Notes under the pieces: model-generated
What the model was told of the DNA's origin: nothing
What the model saw: only the letters and a program-made list of their open reading frames with translations
Database searches by the model: none
DNA from: Acidobacteriota bacterium
GTDB lineage: Bacteria; Acidobacteriota; Terriglobia; Acidiferrales; UBA7541
Length of the DNA stretch: 5,987 nucleotides
Reading direction: 5' to 3'
Assembly (NCBI GenBank): GCA_003131705.1
Contig: PKUY01000395.1
Location: 7,992-13,978 of the forward strand
Shown here: piece by piece, positions 1 to 5,590 of the stretch
How the letters are laid out: each line of letters opens with the position of its first letter
Position numbering within the stretch: position 1 is the first letter of the stretch
Translations under genes and position numbers: made by a program

Positions 1-451
1 ATCCGACCGACATCGCTCCCACGGTGTCGCCATGGTACGCATGCTCGAGCGCCACCAGAGATTGCTTCTCTGGACGGCCGGCGTTTTTCCAGTATTGCAC
101 CGCAATTTTCAAAGCTACTTCGACCGCCGTCGAGCCGTCATCCGAAAAGAAAATGTGCTCGAGTTCTTTGGGCAGAACCTTCCGCAGAGCCGCACGCAAG
201 TCCTCGACAGCATCGTGAGTGAATCCGGCCAGCAGAATATGATCAATTTTTGCAGCTTGCGCTGCGATCGCAGAAACGATGGCAGGATGGCCGTGTCCGT
301 GAATATTCACCCACCAGGACGAAATCCCGTCAATCAAGCGGCGGCCATCCTCGGTATAAAGGTAAACGCCTTCCGCTTTCGTGATTCGGATAGGCAGCGG
401 ATCAAGCGCCTCCTGCGTGAACGGATGCCAGATGTGTAAATCCGGATTCAT
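1..451 (-). CDS. bioA: Adenosylmethionine-8-amino-7-oxononanoate aminotransferase (partial, C-terminus off window)
   Basis: BioA is a class III PLP aminotransferase that converts 8-amino-7-oxononanoate (KAPA) to 7,8-diaminopelargonate, using S-adenosylmethionine as amino donor. Only the N-terminal 150 residues are present. Seen in them: IWHPFTQ near residue 7, DGISSWWVNIHGHGHP around 42-58 (the SSWW...HG block typical of BioA substrate and PLP pockets), FFSDDGSTAVEVALKIA around 101-117 (the phosphate-binding GSxAVE motif), and HAYHGDTVGAMSVG at 137-150 (the YHGDT block that stacks on the PLP ring). These align end to end with my memory of E. coli BioA. The PLP-binding lysine lies beyond the edge. 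The ATG at 451 overlaps the bioD stop as ATGA (448-451), and GCAAGG lies about 10 nt upstream of it. It is the fourth gene of the bio operon in this window. I see no frameshift in the visible part. Confidence 0.95.
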   Translation of the reverse strand, partial: MNPDLHIWHPFTQEALDPLPIRITKAEGVYLYTEDGRRLIDGISSWWVNIHGHGHPAIVSAIAAQAAKIDHILLAGFTHDAVEDLRAALRKVLPKELEHIFFSDDGSTAVEVALKIAVQYWKNAGRPEKQSLVALEHAYHGDTVGAMSVG

Positions 452-1083
452 GCTAAAAAAACCTTGCAGTCAAAAGTTTTATGAAACACTGCGAGTAACG
501 CAGTGCGATCGATCTTCTTCAACCACGGAATTTCGCCGATGACCTGGCATTCTCCGTAGTGCTGGATGGCGTTGTGATTTTCGCTATTCGGTTCTCCTAC
601 CATGATCACGCCGCGAACATTCAGCCGGGCAGCGCGCAACGCAGCAAGCGACAGAAGCGTGTGATTGATCGTGCCGAGCGATGTTCGCGCCACGAGCAGC
701 ACCGGGAATTTGAGGTGCCGCATCACGTCCGTCATAAGCTGCCTATCATTCATCGGAACCATCGCGCCGCCCGCGCCTTCGGCAATCAGATTCTCTGTCG
801 CGGCAATCCGTGGCATGCGAATGCTCTGCAAATTGATTCGGACACCCGCGCGGCGCGCGGCGAGATGCGGCGAAACGGGCGCAGCAAAGCGGTAAGCCTC
901 TGGTCTCGTTTGCGCGCGCGGGAGATGCGCCAACTGCATTACGGTGTTTCGGTCGGTGCCTTCGCGAGTGCCCGTCTGAATCGGCTTCCAGTAGATCGCG
1001 TCGATGGCCGCGCAAAGAAGCGCGGAGACCACCGTCTTTCCTACGCCCGTGTCGGTTCCAGTGACGAAAAAACGCTCAGGCAT
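448..1083 (-). CDS. bioD: Dethiobiotin synthetase BioD
   Basis: ATP-dependent dethiobiotin synthetase of the P-loop family. It carboxylates 7,8-diaminopelargonate and closes the ureido ring to give dethiobiotin in the cytosol. With the ATG at 1083 the product is 211 residues (E. coli BioD is about 225). Seen: P-loop GTDTGVGKT at 9-17, the substrate-lysine block YWKPIQTG with K33 (E. coli K37), AEGAGG with E102, LGTINH at 136-141, and GEIPWL at 183-188 in the nucleotide-binding C-terminal part. The stretch between the P-loop and K33 is about five residues shorter than in E. coli. An in-frame ATG exists at 1134, but the family N-terminus begins right before the P-loop. The 1083 start also gives a compact 8-nt overlap with the bioF stop (ATGCCTGA, 1076-1083). 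I see no strong Shine-Dalgarno sequence, so translation probably depends on coupling to bioF. Confidence 0.95.
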   Translation of the reverse strand: MPERFFVTGTDTGVGKTVVSALLCAAIDAIYWKPIQTGTREGTDRNTVMQLAHLPRAQTRPEAYRFAAPVSPHLAARRAGVRINLQSIRMPRIAATENLIAEGAGGAMVPMNDRQLMTDVMRHLKFPVLLVARTSLGTINHTLLSLAALRAARLNVRGVIMVGEPNSENHNAIQHYGECQVIGEIPWLKKIDRTALLAVFHKTFDCKVFLA

Positions 1084-2260
1084 GCACGGTGCTGGCAGAT
1101 GGGATTCGAGGTACGGATGCGCACGCTTCATCAATGGCTGCGACCAAGCCGCAAATTTCTTGGTGCGTAATGCGGCTCGTCAACGAAAGCCGGATGCGCG
1201 CCGTGCCGACGGGAACCGTCGGAGGACGTATTGCTTTCACGGCAAATCCATTGCGTTGCAGCTCGCTCGCGACTTTCAAGGCCAATTCATTTGTTCCGAG
1301 CATCACGGGTACGATGTGAGTGGTGCTCGCGCCACAGTTGAACCCCCGAGCAGCAAGCATCTCGCGCAGCGAAGCGGAAATTTCCTGCAGATGCGCGCGC
1401 TGAGAATTCGATTCGCGAGCGAGAGCCGTCGCTGCTCGAATCTGTCCCGCCAGATAAGGCGGCATCGCCGTGCTGAAAATGAAAGTTCTGGCCCGGTTCA
1501 CGAGGTAGGTTTTCAGCGTGCTGCCGCCGCAGACGAAAGCGCCGGAGCTTGCCAGCGCCTTTCCGCACGTGTGCACCACGGCAAGAAGCTCGCGTTGGAA
1601 ATTATGTTCGGCGGCGATCCCGCGGCCGTGCGGCCCGCAAACGCCAGTCGCGTGAGCTTCGTCAACGACGAGCGCGGCCCCAAATTCCTTTGCCAGCCGG
1701 AGCAGTCCGTCAATGGGCGCAACATCGCCTTCGGCGCTGAACACACTCTCGGTAACAATCATCTTCGATCCATTCGTGCCTGCGTGTTCGCGGAGCGCGC
1801 GTTCCAAGAATTGCAAATCGCAATGCGGACATACAACTTTGGTCGCACCAGAGAGCCGCATGCCGTCAACCAAGCTCGCGTGGTTTAGCGAATCCGAGAA
1901 AACAATGTCACCACGTTTTAGCAAGCAACCGAGCAAACCAACATTCGCAGCGTAGCCGGAACCGAAATAGAGCGCCGCTTCCGTGCCGGCAAATTCCGCG
2001 AAAGCGGATTCTGCTTGCTCCCATTCCGCGGAATTGCCGGACAGCAGACGCGAGCCGGTTGACCCAACGGCGCTCACGCGCGATACAGCTTCTATTACGG
2101 CCTGCTTGAGGCGCGGATCCGCAGCAAGTCCAAGATAATCGTTCGAGCAGAGGTTAACGCCGGCGGGAATCGTGAGAGAGCGAAACTGGGATTGCTCGTG
2201 CAGCGAATCGAGCTCACGCGCCATGCGCTCTTCCATCGAGCGTGGATTCACCTTAGGCAC
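1076..2260 (-). CDS. bioF: 8-amino-7-oxononanoate synthase BioF
   Basis: PLP-dependent alpha-oxoamine synthase that condenses a pimeloyl thioester with L-alanine to give KAPA, the first ring-assembly step of biotin synthesis. 394 residues, against about 384 in E. coli. Seen: [11 protein letters not shown] at 36-46, [11 protein letters not shown] at 66-76, H127 in [12 protein letters not shown] (PLP-stacking histidine), [14 protein letters not shown] at 170-183, D200 and H203 in VVDEAHATG (pyridine nitrogen and O3' contacts), the PLP lysine K234 in [11 protein letters not shown], and [13 protein letters not shown] near the C-terminus. The start is a GTG at 2260, preceded by GAAGG with a 9-nt spacer. 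It overlaps the bioB stop by 8 nt (GTGCCTAA). An ATG at 2236 is possible but has a poorer spacing (AAGGTG, 12 nt). Family members such as Kbl share the fold, but the operon context fixes BioF. Confidence 0.95.
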   Translation of the reverse strand: MPKVNPRSMEERMARELDSLHEQSQFRSLTIPAGVNLCSNDYLGLAADPRLKQAVIEAVSRVSAVGSTGSRLLSGNSAEWEQAESAFAEFAGTEAALYFGSGYAANVGLLGCLLKRGDIVFSDSLNHASLVDGMRLSGATKVVCPHCDLQFLERALREHAGTNGSKMIVTESVFSAEGDVAPIDGLLRLAKEFGAALVVDEAHATGVCGPHGRGIAAEHNFQRELLAVVHTCGKALASSGAFVCGGSTLKTYLVNRARTFIFSTAMPPYLAGQIRAATALARESNSQRAHLQEISASLREMLAARGFNCGASTTHIVPVMLGTNELALKVASELQRNGFAVKAIRPPTVPVGTARIRLSLTSRITHQEICGLVAAIDEACASVPRIPSASTVHA

Positions 2261-3218
2261 TCTGCATGGCCTTCATGCCGAGATTCTCGATCAGCCGGTG
2301 GTCCGCGTCCGCGCCCGGATTCGGAGTCGTCAGGAGTCTGTCGCCGGTGAAAATGGAATTCGCGCCCGCTAGGAAACAGAGCGCCATCGCTTCTTGAGAC
2401 ATTTGACGGCGCCCGGCCGCCAGACGCACTCGCGATGCCGGCATCAGAATCCGCGCCGTCGCAATCGCGCGCACCATTACCAAGGGATCGAGTTCTTCCG
2501 CGTCCGCGAGGGGTGTTCCTTCGCCCGGCACGAGCATGTTGATCGGCACGCTTTCCGGGTGCGGATCGAGATGCGATAGCTGCTGCAGCAGTCCGATGCG
2601 ATCTTCCTCGGATTCGCCCATGCCCAGGATACCGCCGCAGCAAACCGTGATTCCCGCCTTGCGCACGTGAGCAATCGTTTGCAGCCGATCTTCGTACACG
2701 CGCGTGGTGATGACCTCGCCGTAGAATTCCGGTGAAGTATCCAAATTATGGTTGTAGGCAGTGAGGCCCGCTTCCTTGAGCCGCAGCGCTTGCGATTCCG
2801 TGAGCATGCCCAGCGTGCAGCATACCTCCATGTCGAGCGCCGCGACGCCTCGCACCATTTCGAGCACGCGATCGAAATCTTTTCCGTCGGTGACGTGCCG
2901 CCACGCGGCCCCCATGCAAAATCGCGTAGCTCCCTCGACAATGGCTCTCTTCGCCGCCACGAACACATCGCCGGGGCTCATCAGTTCTTCGCGCGAGACT
3001 CCGGTTTTGTAGTGGGCGCTCTGCGAGCAGTAGGCGCAATCTTCGGGACATCCTCCCGTCTTAATCGAAAGCAGCTTGCAGAGTTGCACTTCGTCAGTGC
3101 GGTTAAATTCGCGGTGAACAAGCTGCGCTTGAAAGACCAATTCGGGCAAAGGAAGCGCGTGGATTTCACGGATTTCTTTCCGCGTCCAGTCATGACGTAG
3201 TGCCATCGGCGTCGGCAT
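2253..3218 (-). CDS. bioB: Biotin synthase BioB (radical SAM)
   Basis: Radical SAM sulfur-insertion enzyme that turns dethiobiotin into biotin. Counting from the ATG at 3218 it has 321 residues (E. coli about 346). The [4Fe-4S] motif CxxxCxxC is C57, C61, C64 ([16 protein letters not shown]). The [2Fe-2S] auxiliary-cluster ligands of the family are all present: C101 in [10 protein letters not shown]133 in [10 protein letters not shown]193 in [11 protein letters not shown], and R265 in VRLAAGRRQ (E. coli C97, C128, C188, R260). Substrate and SAM contact blocks YNHNLDTS and [11 protein letters not shown] are intact. A TTG two codons upstream (3224) opens the same frame. I prefer the ATG because the Shine-Dalgarno GGGAG (3229-3233) lies 10 nt before it but only 4 nt before the TTG. 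It is the first gene of the bio operon; its TAA is embedded in the bioF start. Confidence 0.96.
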   Translation of the reverse strand: MPTPMALRHDWTRKEIREIHALPLPELVFQAQLVHREFNRTDEVQLCKLLSIKTGGCPEDCAYCSQSAHYKTGVSREELMSPGDVFVAAKRAIVEGATRFCMGAAWRHVTDGKDFDRVLEMVRGVAALDMEVCCTLGMLTESQALRLKEAGLTAYNHNLDTSPEFYGEVITTRVYEDRLQTIAHVRKAGITVCCGGILGMGESEEDRIGLLQQLSHLDPHPESVPINMLVPGEGTPLADAEELDPLVMVRAIATARILMPASRVRLAAGRRQMSQEAMALCFLAGANSIFTGDRLLTTPNPGADADHRLIENLGMKAMQSA

Positions 3219-3222
3219 CTGC

Positions 3223-3236
3223 AAAGGGCTCCCTTT
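3223..3236 (-). promoter_or_regulatory. Inverted repeat covering the bioB ribosome-binding site
   Basis: AAAGGG (3223-3228) and CCCTTT (3231-3236) are perfect 6-nt arms with a 2-nt spacer. The Shine-Dalgarno GGGAG (3229-3233 on the minus strand) sits inside the repeat. As RNA it could form a small hairpin that masks the site; as DNA it could be a short operator. It does not resemble the long BirA or BioR operators I know, so its role is an inference. Confidence 0.35.
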
Positions 3237-3246
3237 TCAGTTTCCA

Positions 3247-3255
3247 AAGATAGCA
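3247..3255 (-). promoter_or_regulatory. Candidate extended -10 of the bio operon promoter
   Basis: On the minus strand an extended -10 element TGCTATCTT (TGn plus TATCTT, 4 of 6 matches to TATAAT) lies about 30 nt upstream of the bioB ATG. Transcription would start near 3240 and give a leader of only about 20 nt. The -35 is poor: TTGTTC at a 15-nt spacing is the best I see. A better -35 word, TTGACA (3334-3339), has no -10 at 16-19 nt. Weak support only. Confidence 0.3.
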
Positions 3256-3389
3256 AAATCGGAACCGAACAAGGCAGAAAACTGCCTCAGGCCGCCGCGA
3301 TCTGTGTTGCGGCGGTGACCTGCTGTATTCAGTTGTCAAAGAGCGGTACAGGCTTTCGTCAAGAAAGCAAAATATCGAAAATGTTGCGA

Positions 3390-3476
3390 TTAGAAAATTG
3401 GATATGGGGCGGATTTCAGACCGAGCGAGGAAGCATTGGTGCCATTGGCCAGAGGTTTTACTGAAGGCATCGGCAT
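3390..3476 (-). CDS. Speculative 28-residue small ORF
   Basis: An ATG at 3476 is preceded by GGGAG (3485-3489) with an ideal 8-nt spacer and opens a 28-codon frame (MPMPSVKPLANGTNAS..., ending SAPYPIF) with TAA at 3390-3392. It ends about 170 nt upstream of bioB on the same strand. There is no hydrophobic segment, no cysteine and no motif I know. The good ribosome-binding site is the only positive evidence; the frame also continues upstream in a longer, unconvincing ORF. It could equally be chance. Confidence 0.15.
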   Translation of the reverse strand: MPMPSVKPLANGTNASSLGLKSAPYPIF

Positions 3477-3780
3477 CTTCGTTTCTCCCGTGGTTCTTTC
3501 TTCGTCGCCGCTTACAAGGATTCTCGAGTACGATCTGCGAGGCTGGGGAAAAAGGCCCCAGGTCTTCCCGGCAAAATGCGCCGTGAACACCTGAGCGACA
3601 TTAACCCCGGCCAGGACGCCCCTCCCGCGCCCGCCCTGTGCCCGCTCGCTTGTGATGCAAAATGCCGCGAACACACTTTCGAGCCTAGGCTTTTGGGTGC
3701 GGTGCGCAGCCTGTACGAAAGGACGGATTTGGATCGAGGTACAAAAAACGGAGAAATGGGCGGAAAGTCGGCAAGCGGCG

Positions 3781-3810
3781 GCCCGATGGAAACAACACCT
3801 TCCATCGGGC
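3781..3810 (-). terminator. Perfect stem-loop after the metB-type gene, probable transcription end
   Basis: GCCCGATGGAA (3781-3791) and TTCCATCGGGC (3800-3810) form a perfect 11-bp stem with an 8-nt loop. It begins 12 nt downstream of the TAA of the metB-type gene on the minus strand. Position and stability suggest a transcript end or an RNA-stabilising hairpin. The expected U-tract is missing: the nearest T-run on the minus strand is about 30 nt further on, so this is not a canonical intrinsic terminator. Confidence 0.5.
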
Positions 3811-3822
3811 GAGATGCCGCGA

Positions 3823-5013
3823 TTAACGAGCGCTTGCGCTGACGGGCTTTTGTGATTTCCGAAGACTCGCGACTTCTGCCAGGCCTTCGAGCAAATCCTC
3901 GACCAGGTCCTCCGCGTTTTCGCAACCCGGTGAGAGCCGAAGAAGCGTGTCGGAAAGGCCGAGTTGCGCGCGCGTTTCCGCGGGGATCGAAGCGTGCGTC
4001 ATCGTCGCCGGATGACAGATCAGCGCTTTCACTCCGCCGAGACTCTCGCCCAGCGTGAAGTAACGCCGCGACGAGGCGAACGCCACAACTTCGTCGATCG
4101 TCCCGTTCAGCTCGAACGACACCATTCCTCCGAAACCACTCATTTGACGCCGCGCTATTTCGTGTCCCGGATGATCCGGAAGTCCCGGGAAATAGACGCG
4201 GCGAACGAGCTCATGTCCGTTCAAGACATTCGCGATGGCAGCTGCGTTTTCTTGGTGGCGCAGCATTCTCAGCTCGAGCGTTTTCAATCCACGCATCGTG
4301 AGCCAGCAATCGAACGGCGAAGGAACCGCCCCGGTGGCATTCTGCAGAAACTTAATCGGTTCGAAGACCGCTGGATCTTTGGCGAGAGCCGCACCTTGGA
4401 CCGTGTCGGAATGTCCCGCAAGATATTTCGTGACGCTGTGAACAATGATATCCGCCCCCAGCTCGAACGGTTGCTGGAAAAAAGGAGTCGCGAACGTATT
4501 GTCCACCACCACGAGCGCGCCGCGCGCGTGAGCCAGCTTGCTGATCGCCGCGATATCGTTGATCAGGAGCCGGGGGTTCGTCGGCGTCTCGATCCACGCG
4601 AAGCGGGTCCGCGATGTGAGCGCGGTCTCGACTGCTTTCAGATCCGCCGTTTCAATCTGCTTCACCACAACGCCGATCGGTTGGAACACCTTGTTGAGAA
4701 TCCGATACGTACCGCCATAAACGTCGAGCGGGATGATGACTTCGTCGCCCGGCCGCAGATAGGCTTGCAGCACGGCGTTCTCCGCTGCGATACCCGAAGC
4801 AAACGCCGCTGCGTACTCGACGCCTTCGAGCTCGGCCAGCACGCTTTCAAGCCGCTGGCGGGTCGGATTATTCGTGCGCGAATAGGAGAAGCCTTTGTCC
4901 TGGCCCGGCGATTCCTGTTCGTATGTCGATGTCTGGAAAATCGGAGCCACGATCGCGCCGGTTTCCGGTTCCGACGGTTGGCTCGCGTGGATAGCCTTTG
5001 TTGAGAATTTCAT
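3823..5013 (-). CDS. metB: Cystathionine gamma-synthase-type Cys/Met metabolism PLP enzyme
   Basis: Fold-type I PLP enzyme of the Cys/Met metabolism family, 396 residues, full length. The most likely role is cystathionine formation from an O-acylhomoserine and cysteine in methionine synthesis, in the cytosol as a tetramer. Seen: Y44 and R46 in YSRTNNPT (phosphate contacts from the neighbouring subunit), ASGIAAENA at 72-80, Y99 in DVYGGTYR (PLP stacking), D171 in VVVDNTFATP, the PLP lysine K196 in SVTKYLAGHSD, PFDCWLTMRGLKTLELRM at 233-250, ICHPATMTHASIP at 332-344, and R359 in LLRLSPG (substrate carboxylate). K329 in GESLGGVKAL stands where many cystathionine gamma-synthases and gamma-lyases have Glu (GGVES), so cystathionine beta-lyase or an O-acylhomoserine sulfhydrylase remains possible. 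The ATG at 5013 has a strong AAGGGAG 7 nt upstream. Control by the SAM-I riboswitch in its leader supports a biosynthetic methionine role. Confidence 0.9.
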   Translation of the reverse strand: MKFSTKAIHASQPSEPETGAIVAPIFQTSTYEQESPGQDKGFSYSRTNNPTRQRLESVLAELEGVEYAAAFASGIAAENAVLQAYLRPGDEVIIPLDVYGGTYRILNKVFQPIGVVVKQIETADLKAVETALTSRTRFAWIETPTNPRLLINDIAAISKLAHARGALVVVDNTFATPFFQQPFELGADIIVHSVTKYLAGHSDTVQGAALAKDPAVFEPIKFLQNATGAVPSPFDCWLTMRGLKTLELRMLRHQENAAAIANVLNGHELVRRVYFPGLPDHPGHEIARRQMSGFGGMVSFELNGTIDEVVAFASSRRYFTLGESLGGVKALICHPATMTHASIPAETRAQLGLSDTLLRLSPGCENAEDLVEDLLEGLAEVASLRKSQKPVSASAR

Positions 5014-5197
5014 TATGTCACTCCCTTGGCATGCAAAGCCGACGCAACCCTTATGGATGAAGCAAAGGCTACGTGGGCGCTGGATGCGCCTTTTGATTAG
5101 ATAAGCGCGAAATCCGCGGTGCGGATCTTAAGCTCTCTTTGTATTTCAGCTTGGGAGTTGAATCTTCAAACAACCGCGGTCGCGGTCAGTTGAGGAT
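5014..5197 (-). promoter_or_regulatory. Expression platform / leader between SAM-I aptamer and metB-type gene
   Basis: 184 nt of untranslated leader follow the aptamer. Hairpins seen on the minus-strand RNA: ATCCGC-ACC-GCGGAT (5112-5126), which can be extended by UAAG/CUUA, and GGCGC-ATCCA-GCGCC (5076-5090), which overlaps an alternative AAAGGC/GCCUUU pairing (5088-5093 with 5064-5069). No hairpin is followed by a U-run in the sense direction, so I see no intrinsic terminator. An ACTCCC stretch (5153-5158) is complementary to the GGGAGT of the ribosome-binding site (5020-5025), which points to translational control. The switching mechanism is inferred. Confidence 0.55.
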
Positions 5198-5293
5198 CTT
5201 ATCTCTCCCCACTGGGCAGGAATTAGCACCTTGGCAATTGCACCAGGTTGCTGTGGCTTCCGAGGGCCTGTCCCCTCAGCCACTCTGGATAAG
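5198..5293 (-). ncRNA. SAM-I (S-box) riboswitch aptamer
   Basis: The minus-strand RNA carries the SAM-I core in order. P1 is CTTATC (5288-5293) pairing with GATAAG (5198-5203). The AGAG joining segment follows. P2 is GTGGCT/AGCCAC enclosing GAGGG/CCCTC with the kink-turn-like purines and pseudoknot loop. CAGCAACC leads into P3 (ACCT/AGGT). The nearly invariant GGTGCTAATTCC is at 5219-5230, and P4 is CCC-AGT-GGG followed by GAGAGATAAG. This class binds S-adenosylmethionine and lowers expression of methionine and cysteine genes when SAM is plentiful, which matches the downstream gene. Confidence 0.95.
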
Positions 5294-5294
5294 C

Positions 5295-5310
5295 GCTGCG
5301 GTTAAGCAGC
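5295..5310 (-). other. 5' leader hairpin before the riboswitch
   Basis: GCTGC and GCAGC arms (5306-5310 and 5295-5299) with a 6-nt loop form a short hairpin directly before the P1 helix. With transcription starting near 5310 it would be the very 5' end of the transcript, where such hairpins can protect the RNA. Function inferred. Confidence 0.35.
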
Positions 5311-5316
5311 GACGAA

Positions 5317-5346
5317 ATCGTAACAAAACCCAACTATTTCAGTCAA
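5317..5346 (-). promoter_or_regulatory. Sigma70-type promoter of the riboswitch-metB unit
   Basis: On the minus strand TTGACT (-35, 5341-5346; 5 of 6 matches to TTGACA) is followed after 18 nt by TACGAT (-10, 5317-5322; 4 of 6). A TGn extension (TGTTACGAT) makes it an extended -10. Transcription would start near 5310, about 17 nt before the aptamer P1 helix, which is where a riboswitch promoter should be. Confidence 0.65.
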
Positions 5347-5407
5347 TAGCGAGCGCGGTGAGATTCACAGCGAAGCCATCCAATTTGTCTTCGAAACATC
5401 GCTGTGA

Positions 5408-5439
5408 CGGCACCCGCAGCATCTCGCAGCGGCACCCGC
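5408..5439. repeat. Short direct repeat CGGCACCCGC in the divergent intergenic region
   Basis: CGGCACCCGC occurs at 5408-5417 and again at 5430-5439, a 22-nt period or about two helical turns. It lies about 60 nt upstream of the metB promoter -35 and about 150 nt upstream of the divergent plus-strand gene. Two same-face copies could be a regulator-binding site, but there is no further support and chance is possible in GC-rich DNA. Confidence 0.3.
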
Positions 5440-5590
5440 TCAGCGTTCCCTGAAGTGTCTGGCTGGGCGTGGCCAAGAGGATGGTTATTCCCACGCGTCG
5501 GCCCCTGCCAATTCAGTGGACACCCCCAAGACACCCCGCTCTAATCAAAGGGTGGGGAATCGGCAAGGAGATGTCTGGGGGAGACAGGCG

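Larger units (their letters stand above)
3219..3822. other. Intergenic region between bioB and the metB-type gene, no convincing gene
   Basis: About 600 nt separate the bioB start from the stop of the next gene. Open frames here are short, arginine- and proline-rich and match no family I recognise. Structures seen: GGCAG-AAAA-CTGCC (3273-3286), CCGCCGC / GCGGCGG with a 10-nt loop (3292-3315), and CTGGGG / CCCCAG with a 7-nt loop (3543-3561). None is followed by a T-run on either strand, so they are not classical terminators. I see no tRNA, no RNase P RNA, tmRNA or 6S signature, and no transposase remnant. Confidence 0.6.

Noticed and set aside
1084..1134. N-terminal extension of BioD to an ATG at 1134.
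   Set aside because: It adds 17 residues not found in the family before the P-loop and would lengthen the bioF overlap. The ATG at 1083 fits family length and the operon's overlap pattern.
1004..1888. Plus-strand open frame of 294 codons opposite bioF and bioD.
   Set aside because: Antisense shadow with Arg/Ala-rich composition. The minus strand carries the complete BioF and BioD motifs.
3334..3339. Perfect -35 word TTGACA upstream of bioB.
   Set aside because: There is no -10-like hexamer at 16-19 nt downstream (the position reads ACCGCC), so it is not called as a promoter.
3390..3674. Minus-strand ORF of 94 codons between bioB and metB.
   Set aside because: No motif, Arg/Gly-rich composition and no ribosome-binding site recognised at its start. 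Only the last 28 codons have a plausible start signal, and these are listed separately at low confidence.
3964..5004. Long plus-strand open frame (346 codons) opposite the metB-type gene.
   Set aside because: It is an antisense shadow: arginine-rich, with no family resemblance, and the minus-strand frame carries all motifs of a PLP enzyme.
5076..5094. GGCGC-TGGAT-GCGCC followed by TTTT on the plus strand, resembling an intrinsic terminator.
   Set aside because: The T-run lies on the strand opposite to the metB transcript and no plus-strand gene precedes it. The stem is only 5 bp and the run only 4 T.
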